Positions 28,321 through 38,816 of a DNA stretch of 64,000 nucleotides are shown here, in pieces. Location: assembly GCA_021790385.1 (NCBI GenBank), contig JAJYDW010000009.1:19390-83389 (forward strand). Reading direction: 5' to 3'. Each line of letters begins with the position of its first letter. The stretch's first letter is position 1. The DNA is from Planctomycetota bacterium. GTDB taxonomy: Bacteria > Planctomycetota > Phycisphaerae > WQYP01. The notes under the pieces were generated by a model. That model was not told where the DNA came from. It made no database searches and was given only the letters and a program-made list of their open reading frames with translations. Position numbers and translations under genes: made by a program.

Positions 28321-30243
28321 ATGTCTACTTCCACTTCCCCTATCGGGGCGGGGGCGAATGCGCCTGCCGCCAAAACTACATCCAATTCCAATGCCACCAA
28401 CGCGATCGGCGCTCCACCGTCGCACCGCACGAGCAGCATCGTGGTGGAAAATATCGCGAAAGCGACGGAATTCACCGCCAACGGTTTGCCGGTTCTGGGG
28501 CGACCCACTGGCAAAACGGATCGCTATAACGGCATGACCGGTGCCCAGATACTTTTACAGATGTTGCTGGAGCACGGGGTTACGGATGCATTTGGTTATC
28601 CGGGTGGAGCAATCTTGCCCACGTTTGACCAACTCTACGAAAAGCAACTGAATTTTATTCTGGTGCGGCATGAACAGGGCGCCGGCCACATGGCCGATGG
28701 TTACGCACGTGCCACCGGCAAACCGGGCATTGTGATTGTTACCAGCGGCCCTGGTGCCACCAATACTGTTACCCCGCTGGCCACGGCATACATGGATTCC
28801 ATACCCATGATCGTCTTTTCCGGCCAGGTGCGAAGCTACCTGATCGGTAACGATGCCTTTCAGGAAGCGGATGTTACCGGCATCACACGACCGGTGACGA
28901 AACGGAATTACCTGGTGAAAAATGTGCGTGATCTGCCACGTATCATCAATGAAGCGTTCATTATCGCCACAACCGGCCGGCCCGGTCCGGTGCTGGTGGA
29001 TTTGCCGGTGGATGTGACTACGGGAAAAATCGAGGATGCGGTGGATGATACGCCTTATCTGCCGGGTTACAAAATCTATAAGGCGGGCCACAGCAAAATG
29101 GTGAAAGCCGCGGCGGATTTAATTAATGCCTCGGAACGTCCGGTGTTGTACGTGGGCGGAGGAGTGATTCTCAGCCAGGCGTGGCCGCACGTGCGTGAAA
29201 TTGCCCGTAAAGGCAACATTCCCACCACCACGACACTTCTGGGCCTGGGGGCCTTTGATGAAAACAGTCCGCTTAGCCTGCACATGCTGGGCATGCACGG
29301 CAGCGCGTATGCCAATTATGCGGTGCAGGAAAGCGATTGTCTGATAGCCGTGGGTGCACGCTTTGACGACCGTGTTACGGGCAACCTGAAACTCTTTGCG
29401 CCCAAGGCGAAAATCGTGCATGTGGATATTGACCCTTCCAGCATCAGTAAAAATGTGAAAGTGGATGTGCCAGTGGTGGGTGACGCATGCCTGTGCCTGG
29501 AAGAAATGCTGGGCTACATAGAACCGCGTCCACGCAGTTCGTGGCTTTCGCAGGTGGCCCGATGGAAGGCGTCTTTCCCATTTGCCTATAAAGACGATAC
29601 CGAGCTTTCCAAGCCGCAGGCCATCATCGAAGCCATTAACAAAGTGACCGGCGGAAAAGCGGTGTTCACGACAGGCGTGGGTCAACACCAGATGTGGGCG
29701 GCGCAGTTTGTGCGCTGGAGCGTACCGAGAAGCATGATTACCAGTGGCGGTCTTGGAACCATGGGCTTCGGCCTGCCAGCGGCCATCGGCGCACAGGTCG
29801 GCCGTCCTAATGATCTGGTCATTGACATAGACGGCGATGCATCCTACATCATGACGGCGATGGAGCTGGCCACCATGAGCCAGTACAACCTACCGGTGAA
29901 AGTGGCAATATTGAACAATCGCTTTCAGGGCATGGTGCGGCAATGGCAGCAGCTTTTCTATAAAGGCCGATTTTCGCACAGCGAAATGGTGAACCCGGAT
30001 TTTGCGGCCATGGCGGAAAGCTTTGGCATTCGGGGTCTGCGCTGCCATCGCAAGCAGGACCTGATTCAATGCGTGGAGGAAATGGTGAACCACCCCGGCC
30101 CGTGCGTGGTGGATTTCCTCTGTGAAACGGATGAAAATGTGTATCCAATGGTGGCCAGTGGAAAAGGGCTCCATGAGATGGAGTTGGGCATTGTCGGCTG
30201 TGCAGCGCCCAACAGCGATCGGGAAATGGGCACGTTGGCCTGA
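28321..30243 (+). CDS. ilvB: Acetolactate synthase large subunit
   Basis: GAQILLQMLLEHGVTDAFGYPGGAILPTFDQLY, VRHEQGAGHMADGYARATGKPGIVIVTSGPGATN, DIDGDASYIMTAMELATMSQYNLPVKVAILNN (TPP motif). Confidence 0.95.
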   Translation: MSTSTSPIGAGANAPAAKTTSNSNATNAIGAPPSHRTSSIVVENIAKATEFTANGLPVLGRPTGKTDRYNGMTGAQILLQMLLEHGVTDAFGYPGGAILPTFDQLYEKQLNFILVRHEQGAGHMADGYARATGKPGIVIVTSGPGATNTVTPLATAYMDSIPMIVFSGQVRSYLIGNDAFQEADVTGITRPVTKRNYLVKNVRDLPRIINEAFIIATTGRPGPVLVDLPVDVTTGKIEDAVDDTPYLPGYKIYKAGHSKMVKAAADLINASERPVLYVGGGVILSQAWPHVREIARKGNIPTTTTLLGLGAFDENSPLSLHMLGMHGSAYANYAVQESDCLIAVGARFDDRVTGNLKLFAPKAKIVHVDIDPSSISKNVKVDVPVVGDACLCLEEMLGYIEPRPRSSWLSQVARWKASFPFAYKDDTELSKPQAIIEAINKVTGGKAVFTTGVGQHQMWAAQFVRWSVPRSMITSGGLGTMGFGLPAAIGAQVGRPNDLVIDIDGDASYIMTAMELATMSQYNLPVKVAILNNRFQGMVRQWQQLFYKGRFSHSEMVNPDFAAMAESFGIRGLRCHRKQDLIQCVEEMVNHPGPCVVDFLCETDENVYPMVASGKGLHEMELGIVGCAAPNSDREMGTLA

Positions 30244-30342
30244 ATCCATCTGCGCTTTCAGCGTCCGGCATTGGCGCGGCAACCAGGCAAAACGAAGGGG
30301 CCAGGCGGGTTTGCTGAAGGCTTAACCTTCAAGGAGAATTTC

Positions 30343-30951
30343 ATGCGTCATATTTTAACTGCTACGGTGATGAACGAACCCGGTGTGCTGGCCCATGTTG
30401 CCAACATGTTTTCCGCCCGGGGATTTAACATTGATTCGCTGGTGGTCGGCCGAACCGAAGATCCCAATTTTTCGCGCATGACCATTGTGGTCAACGCCGA
30501 CGAACGCACCCTGGATCAGGTGCGCAAGCAACTGGCTAAAATTGTTACTGTAGTAAAAGTGCGCGACTACAAGGAAACACCGTACGTGTCCAGGGATCTG
30601 ATGCTCATCAAGCTCAGCGCCGCGGCCAACAGCCGCAGCGAAATTATTGAACTCGCCGCCCTGTTCCGAGGTCGCGTTGTTGATGTGGGCATGAGCAGCC
30701 TGATGGTGGAACTTTCCGGTGAAGAAGAAAAACTTGATGCTTTTGTGGAATTGGTGCGCCCCTACGGAATCCGCGAATTGGCGCGCACCGGCGTGATTGC
30801 CATGTCTCGCGGAGGCTCAAGCAACGCCGGAACAGACGACGAAATCCGAATCGAACAACGTCCGGCTACAGCCCGGCCGGTGGTTCGCCAGCCTTTGTCC
30901 GGCAAGCGGCAGCCCAGCCAACAGGAACTTGAAGCCACTCCTCCGGGATAA
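30343..30951 (+). CDS. ilvN: Acetolactate synthase small subunit
   Basis: MRHILTATVMNEPGVLAHVANMFSARGFNIDSLVVGRTEDPNFSRMTIVV (ACT domain). AAGGAG upstream of ATG 30343; directly follows ilvB. Confidence 0.95.
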   Translation: MRHILTATVMNEPGVLAHVANMFSARGFNIDSLVVGRTEDPNFSRMTIVVNADERTLDQVRKQLAKIVTVVKVRDYKETPYVSRDLMLIKLSAAANSRSEIIELAALFRGRVVDVGMSSLMVELSGEEEKLDAFVELVRPYGIRELARTGVIAMSRGGSSNAGTDDEIRIEQRPATARPVVRQPLSGKRQPSQQELEATPPG

Positions 30952-30971
30952 CAACCGATACACACTCTGAT

Positions 30972-31135
30972 GGGGCTGTCAAGAAATAACCTGTACCACC
31001 CGGCTGGCCCTTTTGGCGGCGGGCGTTGTTGCTCGCTCCTTACAGACCCATTACCAGGGTATGCGCGTCGCTCGCGCCTCGCCGGCCGCCAAAATGTCTG
31101 CTCCGTATTCATACACATTATATCCTGACAGCCCC
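30972..31135. repeat. MITE-like intergenic element, copy 2 (complete, TIRs)
   Basis: Left GGGGCTGTCAAGAAATAACCTGTA. Reverse complement of right end GGGGCTGTCAGGATATAATGTGTA (20/24 identical). Confidence 0.65.
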
Positions 31136-31257
31136 TGAGGGAATTTTCGGGTATACTGGTCTGGCGCGGTCGGTCTGCACGCAGCTTCGGCCGTGGCAAG
31201 GTGATGACACAAATTCCAGTGCGTTGGCGAACGACACAGGAAAGGCGATAGTCACTG

Positions 31258-32433
31258 ATGAATGACCGTGAACGCTTTAACGCGACCATGCACTACCAAC
31301 CGCGGGATCGCAGTCCCATCTGCGATTTTGGGTTCTGGCCGGAAACCATCGACGGCTGGCACCGCCAGGGTTTGCCCGTCTGGGTTACCGGCGGACACGA
31401 TACCACGCACACTGATAAATTCTTCGGCATGGATTTGTACAACGGCGGCCCCTCGCCAAACGTGTGTCTTTACCCCGCATTTCCGGCAACGGTGCTGGAA
31501 GATCGCGGTGATCATGAAGTGGTGCAGCAGGGCGACGGCGTGCGCGTGTTGCGTAAAAAATACATGGGTTCCATTCCCACCCACCTGGGCCATCTACTGG
31601 TGGACCGCGAAAGCTGGAGCACGCACTACAAACCTAAACTGAACCCGGCCACCCCCGGCAGATTCCCCAGCGGACCGGACTTGGATCAGGCAGTTAAAAT
31701 TTGGACCGACCCGCACCGCTCCACCCCCTGTGTGGGCTGGGGAGGCAGTTTGTTTGGATGGCTGCGCGACTGGATGGGGATGGAAAATATTGCCCTGGTT
31801 CCGTATGACGACCCGGCGTGGTTTGAAGAAATGGTAACCACCCTGGCAGATGTTATTGTGGCGATGCTGGGCCGGGTGTTCGCCACCGGGGCCAAGCTGG
31901 ACGCCATCAGTATGTGGGAGGACATGTGTTTCAATTCCGGACCACTGTTAAGCCCGCATTTTTTCAAAAAGTACCTGGTACCGCAGTACCGGCGCATTAC
32001 GGATCTGGCCCGCAGGCACGGCGTGGATGTGATATGGGTGGATTGCGACGGGAAAATTGATGATTTGCTGCCTTTATGGCTGGAAGCCGGCGTGAACTGC
32101 ATGTTTCCGCTGGAAGTAGGCACCTGGCAGGCGGACCCCGTGCAATATCGAAAGCACTACGGCCGCGAACTTTTAATGATGGGCGGATTTGACAAACACA
32201 TTCTGTCCCGTAGCAAGAAAGATATTGAACGCGAGGTGCATAGGCTAACACCCCTGGTGGAAGAGGGTGGCTTTATCCCCTTTGCCGACCACCGGGTGCC
32301 GCCGGATGTACCACTGGAAAATTATATGTATTACCTTGAGCAGGCGCGGCGATTCTGGGGAAAAAATCATCCCAGCCTCAAGCCCATAGGGAAGCTTGAT
32401 TTGATCAAAGAAAGCGTATCGCCGCAAAAATGA
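31258..32433 (+). CDS. Uroporphyrinogen decarboxylase (URO-D) family protein, likely corrinoid methyltransferase-type
   Basis: MNDRERFNATMHYQPRDRSPICDFGFWPE...; DVIWVDCDGKIDDLLPLWLEAGVNCMFPLEVGTW; GGFDKHILSRSKKDIEREV. Confidence 0.85.
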   Translation: MNDRERFNATMHYQPRDRSPICDFGFWPETIDGWHRQGLPVWVTGGHDTTHTDKFFGMDLYNGGPSPNVCLYPAFPATVLEDRGDHEVVQQGDGVRVLRKKYMGSIPTHLGHLLVDRESWSTHYKPKLNPATPGRFPSGPDLDQAVKIWTDPHRSTPCVGWGGSLFGWLRDWMGMENIALVPYDDPAWFEEMVTTLADVIVAMLGRVFATGAKLDAISMWEDMCFNSGPLLSPHFFKKYLVPQYRRITDLARRHGVDVIWVDCDGKIDDLLPLWLEAGVNCMFPLEVGTWQADPVQYRKHYGRELLMMGGFDKHILSRSKKDIEREVHRLTPLVEEGGFIPFADHRVPPDVPLENYMYYLEQARRFWGKNHPSLKPIGKLDLIKESVSPQK

Positions 32434-32482
32434 ACCTATCGACCGACAGGGCTGGTGGTCTGGCGACGAAACTGCCCGTATT

Positions 32483-34423
32483 GTGCCAAGCAGGCAAGAA
32501 TTGATGAATCATCCACCTGTTTCATTGCAAATTGAAATCACCACTGGTACGCGTACTGTTTTGCTGGATCAGACCCAGCAAATGCTTCCGCTGACGGAAG
32601 TACTGCGTCATATAGGGTTGCCGCTGAATACTCGCTGCGGCCAGCGCGGAAAATGCGACGGCTGTCTGATAGATTTGCTGCGGGGAAAGTTGATCCACCT
32701 GGTAGATGGCGAAATAATTAACGCCGGGAATCCGTTATTATCCGTGCGGGCTTGCGAATATCGCGTGACGGATCCGCAGAACTCCCCGCCCGAATTACGG
32801 ATTTGTGTGCCGGCCAGGTCCCTGCTGGCTTATGAGCCGCAGGTGCTCAAGGATTACCGCATCAGTGTGCCGTTTTCCATTTTTCCGTTGTGGCAGCAGA
32901 TTCCGGTGCAGCGGCAAGAGCCTGATGAGCACAGCGCCACGGCTGACGGGGCTGCCCACTATCTGAAACAATCTTTGGGTTTGCGCTCTACACCGATTGT
33001 TACCCCCGCAGCCCTGCAACAGTGGAAACAGAACCGGGGAGTCTCCAAGGTTTGGGCTGTCCTGCAATATCAACCATCCGGCTGGTCGATTACCGCATTT
33101 GAACAAGAGCCTGTCAGGCAGCCATTGGGAGCGGCCATCGATATCGGTACCACCACAGTGGTGGCACTGCTGGTGGATTTGAGCACAGGCCAGGTGCTGG
33201 CACAGGCGGCAAATTTTAACGGGCAGATTAACCTGGCTGATGATGTGGTTACACGTATATCTTTATGCGGGCAAGATCCAACCATGATTGCACGCATGCA
33301 CGAGGCTGTATGTGAGGACACGATTGTGCCGTTGCTGCGGGAAACATTGGAAATCGCCCGGGTTCCAGCGGACACATCACTGCAGGCGGTGGCGGTGGCG
33401 GGTAATACCACCATGCAGCATTTGTTTGCTGGTGCGGATCCTTCAGGACTGGGCACGGTGCCGTTTACGCCCAAATTCCTGGAGTATCTACATTTAAACG
33501 GCCCCAGAGTATTTACCGTCGCCAAGAACGGGTCTGCACCGGCCCAAGCCGTTCATCTTCTGCCATCACCGGCCGCTTATGTGGGAGCCGATCTGGCCGC
33601 TGGTATTCTGGCCTCCGGGCTAATTTACGATGATGGCCCATCGCTGCTCATTGATATTGGCACCAATGGAGAAATCATCTTCAAAAAGCAGGATTTGCTC
33701 CTGGGCTGCGCCACCGCCGCCGGCCCAGCCTTCGAAGGTGCCGGGCTGGCCTGCGGCATGCGAGCCGGTGATGGAGCTATTGCCTACGTACACCTGAAGA
33801 CCGATCCGCTGCAAATTCAAACCCGGCGGATTGGTGAAAATGGGTATGCCGCTGGATTGTGCGGCTCGGCTTATGTGGATTTTCTGGCGGAAGCCCGCCG
33901 CACCGGCCTGATCGATACGATGGGCCGCTTTGATCTTCAAGCCGTGCCGGACGCCCAGGCCCACATAATTGCCTGGCGGCCACGTCGCAGTTCAGTGGAA
34001 GACCGGGCGATGGTGTTGGCTTATGGCCAAGCCAAACGCCCCATTGTTGTGGCGGAAGCGGATATTGCCGTGCTCTTATCATCAAAAGCCGCGATTGCCG
34101 CAGGAATTATGATTCTAATGAAGCGGGCCGAGGTGACGCCGGCGCAGATTAAACGCGTATATTTGGCAGGCGGTTTTGGAACTTACATGATTGCCGCCAA
34201 TGCCATCGCCTGCGGACTCTTGCCGGGCTTTACCCCAGAGCAAATAGTCCCCGTCGGCAATACCTCCCTGGCGGGAGCGTACCTTTCGCTGGTAGATGCT
34301 TCCGCCATGGATGAAATCCGCCGCCTCGCCCGGTGTGTCCAGACCCTTGAATTGAATCTGGACCCCGAATTTGAGACCACGTATATCGATCAACTGGCTC
34401 TGCCGGAGGTCCGACCAACATAA
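32483..34423 (+). CDS. 2Fe-2S ferredoxin + ASKHA/DUF4445 protein, RACo-like reductive activator of corrinoid proteins
   Basis: LNTRCGQRGKCDGCLIDL 2Fe-2S motif; AAIDIGTTTVVALLVDLSTGQVLAQAANFNGQ; LIDIGTNGEIIF; AGGFGTYM. Confidence 0.88.
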   Translation: MPSRQELMNHPPVSLQIEITTGTRTVLLDQTQQMLPLTEVLRHIGLPLNTRCGQRGKCDGCLIDLLRGKLIHLVDGEIINAGNPLLSVRACEYRVTDPQNSPPELRICVPARSLLAYEPQVLKDYRISVPFSIFPLWQQIPVQRQEPDEHSATADGAAHYLKQSLGLRSTPIVTPAALQQWKQNRGVSKVWAVLQYQPSGWSITAFEQEPVRQPLGAAIDIGTTTVVALLVDLSTGQVLAQAANFNGQINLADDVVTRISLCGQDPTMIARMHEAVCEDTIVPLLRETLEIARVPADTSLQAVAVAGNTTMQHLFAGADPSGLGTVPFTPKFLEYLHLNGPRVFTVAKNGSAPAQAVHLLPSPAAYVGADLAAGILASGLIYDDGPSLLIDIGTNGEIIFKKQDLLLGCATAAGPAFEGAGLACGMRAGDGAIAYVHLKTDPLQIQTRRIGENGYAAGLCGSAYVDFLAEARRTGLIDTMGRFDLQAVPDAQAHIIAWRPRRSSVEDRAMVLAYGQAKRPIVVAEADIAVLLSSKAAIAAGIMILMKRAEVTPAQIKRVYLAGGFGTYMIAANAIACGLLPGFTPEQIVPVGNTSLAGAYLSLVDASAMDEIRRLARCVQTLELNLDPEFETTYIDQLALPEVRPT

Positions 34424-34460
34424 ATCGGACCCATGAACCCTTCCGGAACCGTCATAACTT

Positions 34461-35474
34461 TTATATGCCGACCAGCGTCTTTGTCCGCAACCGGTACACC
34501 AGCCAGGAACCCATCCACACCGTTGCAGTCAACAGCACAAATCCGGCACCAACAAACACAAAGTGACTATTGATAATGGCTACCCATGATCCCGTCTGGG
34601 GTGACAAAATTCCCCAGATTTCAATGATGCCGATCCCCATGGCCATCACGATGGTGGCCAGAGTCATGGCGGCGTTGTAGTACCTGGCACCACGTGGCGT
34701 GGTGAGCGCCCAATTACAGGCGGAAAGAATAAGGATATTATCCAAGGAATCCACCAGACTCATGCCCGCAGCAAATAAAAGCGGAAATAAAAGACAATAC
34801 CAGATGGGCATACCTTGTGACGCGGTCCCTGCGGAAATAATTAAAATGGCCACTTCGCTGGCGGTATCAAAACCCAGCCCAAAGAGAAATCCAACGGTAA
34901 ACATCTTCCAGTTGTTGTCCACCAATTTCAAGACCGGGCCTAAAAGGGGAGTCAGCAGTCCGCCGGAAAGATTCGTTTCCACCTGCTGGTTGTTTCCAAA
35001 TCGCTCCCCGTCTCGCCACATTTTCGCCTGCCGCCAGGAATGATACAGCCCCCAGAAATTCGCCCCCCCCACCGCCAGCAGCAGCGCGGCCGAAACCACC
35101 CCGCCAAAAACCGTTCCGAATCTCAGTAATCCGGAAAGTGAGTGGCTTACTCGACTGACGCTGACAATAAGCAGCAAAGATAAACCTACTACCACCGTGG
35201 AATGCCCTAGAGAAAACATCAATCCAACGGAAACTCTCTTCTTTCCAGCAGAAAGCAACCGGCGGGTTACGCCGTCAATAGCCGCAATATGATCGGCGTC
35301 CAGAGCATGACGAAGCCCGAAGACATACGCAGTTGCAGCCAGCGCTACCAAAGCCGCGTGTTTATAAAACACCAGCCCTACAACCACCCACAGGCCCAAG
35401 CTCCAGAGAATCAGGAGGGCCAAGAGCCATAAGCCAGCCGCCTTTACTGCAAGCCTGCGATCAATAAGAGGCAT
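34461..35474 (-). CDS. NiCoT family nickel/cobalt transporter
   Basis: FGLRHALDADHIAAIDGVTR and GLGFDTASEVAIL signatures; multiple TM helices. Confidence 0.9.
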   Translation of the reverse strand: MPLIDRRLAVKAAGLWLLALLILWSLGLWVVVGLVFYKHAALVALAATAYVFGLRHALDADHIAAIDGVTRRLLSAGKKRVSVGLMFSLGHSTVVVGLSLLLIVSVSRVSHSLSGLLRFGTVFGGVVSAALLLAVGGANFWGLYHSWRQAKMWRDGERFGNNQQVETNLSGGLLTPLLGPVLKLVDNNWKMFTVGFLFGLGFDTASEVAILIISAGTASQGMPIWYCLLFPLLFAAGMSLVDSLDNILILSACNWALTTPRGARYYNAAMTLATIVMAMGIGIIEIWGILSPQTGSWVAIINSHFVFVGAGFVLLTATVWMGSWLVYRLRTKTLVGI

Positions 35475-35533
35475 TACACTTCTCCATGTTGCCCCAAAAT
35501 ACCATCTTGGGTCGGTTTTATTAACCCCTCCGT

Positions 35534-38152
35534 CTATTGCCCCTCCAGATGCTTTTCAATTTCAACCATGGCACGGGTTTCGTGTTTGGACCGATAGACC
35601 GCCCAGGCAATAATCACAATGGAGATCACTCCAATGGTTGGCGCAATCCAGGATTGGGAACTTAGCTGGTTAATAGCACCGGAGGGCAGGTAAGTCTTTT
35701 CCGTTTTCCACAGAGAGGCGTCGAACGGCAGCATCAACGGAACAGCCAGCAGTGCCACCATATTCATTACCTTCAGCAGAGGGTTAATGGCGGGGCCGGC
35801 GGTATCCTTCAGCGGATCGCCCACCGTATCACCAGTAACCGCGGCTTTGTGCCGCACGGAGCCTTTGCCTTTGTTTTCGGCGGCGCTCCGCGGTTCATCC
35901 TCGATGGTCTTTTTGGCGTTGTCCCATGCGCCGCCGGCATTGGCCATGAATACCGCCATCAACTGGCCGGACAAAATAGCACCAGCTAAAAATCCAGCCA
36001 ACGCCACAACACCCAGCAGGAAACCGACCAGTAGTGGAGAAAGAATGGCCAAGAAACCCGGACCGATTAATTCGCGTTGGGCCGTGGATGTACATATATG
36101 CACCACGCGGCCATAGTCGGGTTTCTTTTCACCGCTCCAGATTTTTGAATCACGGAACTGCAACCGACATTCCTTGACAATTAAAAATGCTGCCCGTCCC
36201 ACCGCCCGAATGGTCATGGAACTAAACAGAAAAGGAACCGCACCGCCCAGCAGCAATCCCACCAGCAGTTTTGGACTCGCCACCGTCATAATGCCGGACA
36301 CGGCTCGATATGCCGCTTCCGCGACTCGGGCGTGATCAGACGTGCCTCCCGTAGCCACCAGGGTGATAAATGCCGCAAATAAACTAACCGCGGCAATCAC
36401 AGCCGAACCAATGGCGATGCCTTTAGTGAGGGCTTTGGTGGTATTGCCGGTAGCATCAAGATCGGCCAGCACCTGGCGAGCCCGCGCATAATTGGCCTCC
36501 CCCATTTCTTCGCGATCATAACCCATTTCGCCGATACCATTGGCATTATCCGCCACCGGGCCGAACACATCCATACTCAAAGTGTTGCCGGCCAGCGTGA
36601 GCATGCCAATACCCGTCATGGAGATGCCATAAGCCACAAAAATCGGATTGGTACCCATGAAGATCAGGCTGCTGGCGGTTACGCAACACGCAATGATAAC
36701 GATAGCACTCACGGAGCTTTCCATACCTACCGACAATCCGGTGATAATGTTGGTAGCCGAGCCTGTGGAGCAGGCTTTGACCATGGAATCCACGGGAGGC
36801 TCGTGGGTACCGGTGAAGTATTCCGTGGACAAGTTCAGGGTCAAGGCCAGAATAATGCCAACCAGTGTGGCTTCTGCCGGACGCATATCCAGTCCGTGAA
36901 TGCCGAAGTTGGCCCACCATGGAGAACTATTCATAACGGCCTGCAGTCCAGCTACATGTGCGATAGCCACACCATTAAACCGCAGATACCAGAAGCCCAC
37001 CGCCAGAAAGCCCACCGTGCTAAGGACCGCTCCGAGGCGATAACCACGGTTAATGGCCCCCATGGCTGCAGCATCGTTGCCGGTATGAGAGGCACGAACA
37101 CTGAACGTTGCAATCATATCTGAACACACGCCCACGCCCCGGACCAACAATGGAAAAATCATGCCGATATGACCGAAGCTGGCCCAGCCCAAGATCATAG
37201 CGGCCACCATGGTAACTTCATAGCTTTCAAAAATATCCGCAGCCATGCCTGCACAATCGCCGACATTGTCACCAACATTGTCCGCGATGGTAGCCGCGTT
37301 TCGCGGATCATCTTCAGGAATATCCTTTTCCACCTTGCCTACCAGATCCGCCCCAACATCCGCCGCCTTGGTATAGATTCCACCACCCACACGCATGAAC
37401 AAAGCCAGCAGTGTTCCACCAAATCCAAAGCCCAGCAGTGCCTCCGGGGCGCGATTGCCAAAATACATAAAGATGGTGGTTGCTCCGATCAATCCCAATC
37501 CATCATTGAGCATGCCTGTAACCGTGCCAGTCCGATAACCAAGCTGCAATGCTTTACCAAACCCTTGCGGAGCCGCAGCCGCCACCGCCAGGTTTCCTTC
37601 CGTTGCCATCAACATACCAACGGTCCCCACCGTCATGGAAAATAGCGAACCCATTAAAAAGGCAACACCACGTCCGAGCGGTATATTCCATCCCGCGGCA
37701 CTGGTCCAACTGGCGGTAGCCACCAGCACCAGAGCAATAAGACCGATTAATGGAAGCAAGGTTTTCCGTTGTCTTCTCAAATAGGCAATGGATCCTTGTC
37801 GAATGGCGGATGCTACCTCCTGCATTTTGGCTGTACCGCGATCAGCCCTCTTGATCAAGCGGATTAAAAACGCTGCATAACACAAACCCGCTATCGCGAT
37901 GAGTAACACCAGAATCAACGCCACCCGCTCCGGCACGGTAAAACTGGGGGTATATAGAAATCCGAAAGGATGAAACTCACCCGTGACAGATCGAACAGAA
38001 TGGCTAATAATTCCGGCTTTCACCGGCGGATATTCCTGCTGGGTAATGCCTATGTAAATGGCCAAAAAACCCGCCAGTACGAACGCCATGACCGTACTTT
38101 TGGCATGACTCAAAAAAAACTTTTTCCAGTCGTTGACGCTTGTAAAGGTCAT
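35534..38152 (-). CDS. hppA: Membrane-bound ion-translocating pyrophosphatase (probably K+-independent, H+-type)
   Basis: GGGIYTKAADVGADLVGKVEKDIPEDDPRNAATIADNVGDNVGDCAGMAADIFESYEVT and GNTTKALTKGIAIGSA. Start refined to ATG 38152 (AAGGAG upstream). Confidence 0.95.
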   Translation of the reverse strand: MTFTSVNDWKKFFLSHAKSTVMAFVLAGFLAIYIGITQQEYPPVKAGIISHSVRSVTGEFHPFGFLYTPSFTVPERVALILVLLIAIAGLCYAAFLIRLIKRADRGTAKMQEVASAIRQGSIAYLRRQRKTLLPLIGLIALVLVATASWTSAAGWNIPLGRGVAFLMGSLFSMTVGTVGMLMATEGNLAVAAAAPQGFGKALQLGYRTGTVTGMLNDGLGLIGATTIFMYFGNRAPEALLGFGFGGTLLALFMRVGGGIYTKAADVGADLVGKVEKDIPEDDPRNAATIADNVGDNVGDCAGMAADIFESYEVTMVAAMILGWASFGHIGMIFPLLVRGVGVCSDMIATFSVRASHTGNDAAAMGAINRGYRLGAVLSTVGFLAVGFWYLRFNGVAIAHVAGLQAVMNSSPWWANFGIHGLDMRPAEATLVGIILALTLNLSTEYFTGTHEPPVDSMVKACSTGSATNIITGLSVGMESSVSAIVIIACCVTASSLIFMGTNPIFVAYGISMTGIGMLTLAGNTLSMDVFGPVADNANGIGEMGYDREEMGEANYARARQVLADLDATGNTTKALTKGIAIGSAVIAAVSLFAAFITLVATGGTSDHARVAEAAYRAVSGIMTVASPKLLVGLLLGGAVPFLFSSMTIRAVGRAAFLIVKECRLQFRDSKIWSGEKKPDYGRVVHICTSTAQRELIGPGFLAILSPLLVGFLLGVVALAGFLAGAILSGQLMAVFMANAGGAWDNAKKTIEDEPRSAAENKGKGSVRHKAAVTGDTVGDPLKDTAGPAINPLLKVMNMVALLAVPLMLPFDASLWKTEKTYLPSGAINQLSSQSWIAPTIGVISIVIIAWAVYRSKHETRAMVEIEKHLEGQ

Positions 38153-38816
38153 AGAGGGTCTCCTTAATCTGAATACCGGGCACAGCACTCCTGGAGCCGC
38201 GGTCGGTTCATCACGGTACGTAATACCCGCCTCAACCAAAGCCAGGGCGGAACCTCTCACGCACTTACTTACTTCTAGAGTTAAGCCCAGATGGTGTCAA
38301 TATATAATGACTCCGCCCCCGCCGGTCTGTTTTCAGGACTGGGCGGCATTGATCACCGCGGCAACACGGCCTGCCGTTCACAAACAACGTCTGGAGAGAA
38401 CTCTGTGCGCCTGCCCCTGGCGCCGCTGAGTTCAGTTGGTCTTCGGAGCTTGGCGCGCAACCGGCGAGGCTCTCGGGACGGCGTTTTCGCGAGGCCAATA
38501 CCCTTATCAACATTAGCGATTTGCAACATCAACCACTCGTATTAGATATACGTATTAAGACCTTGATGCCACCGGATTTTCCGGCAGATTCGCGGCTGTG
38601 TCCCACCTGGCAACCATTCCTCCCCCGCGATCATCTCACGTCTTCACCAGTTCCTGCAAACAGCCGCCAGTTAGGAAATTTACCTATTATCAATAAAGGT
38701 AAGACCCTACATCACATCCAGTGATTATCCTATAGGCATACCCCCGATGTTTCGGCGATACTTACTTTTGTGCAGTGGCCAACAGCAGCACGATGCAGCA
38801 GTGGCCAGGCAGGTGT

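Noticed and set aside
30762-31289. 175-aa minus-strand ORF over the ilvN end and MITE copy 2
   Set aside because: Spans the end of ilvN and a repeat element; similarity to the 53.5-kb ORF is explained by the shared DNA repeat, not coding.
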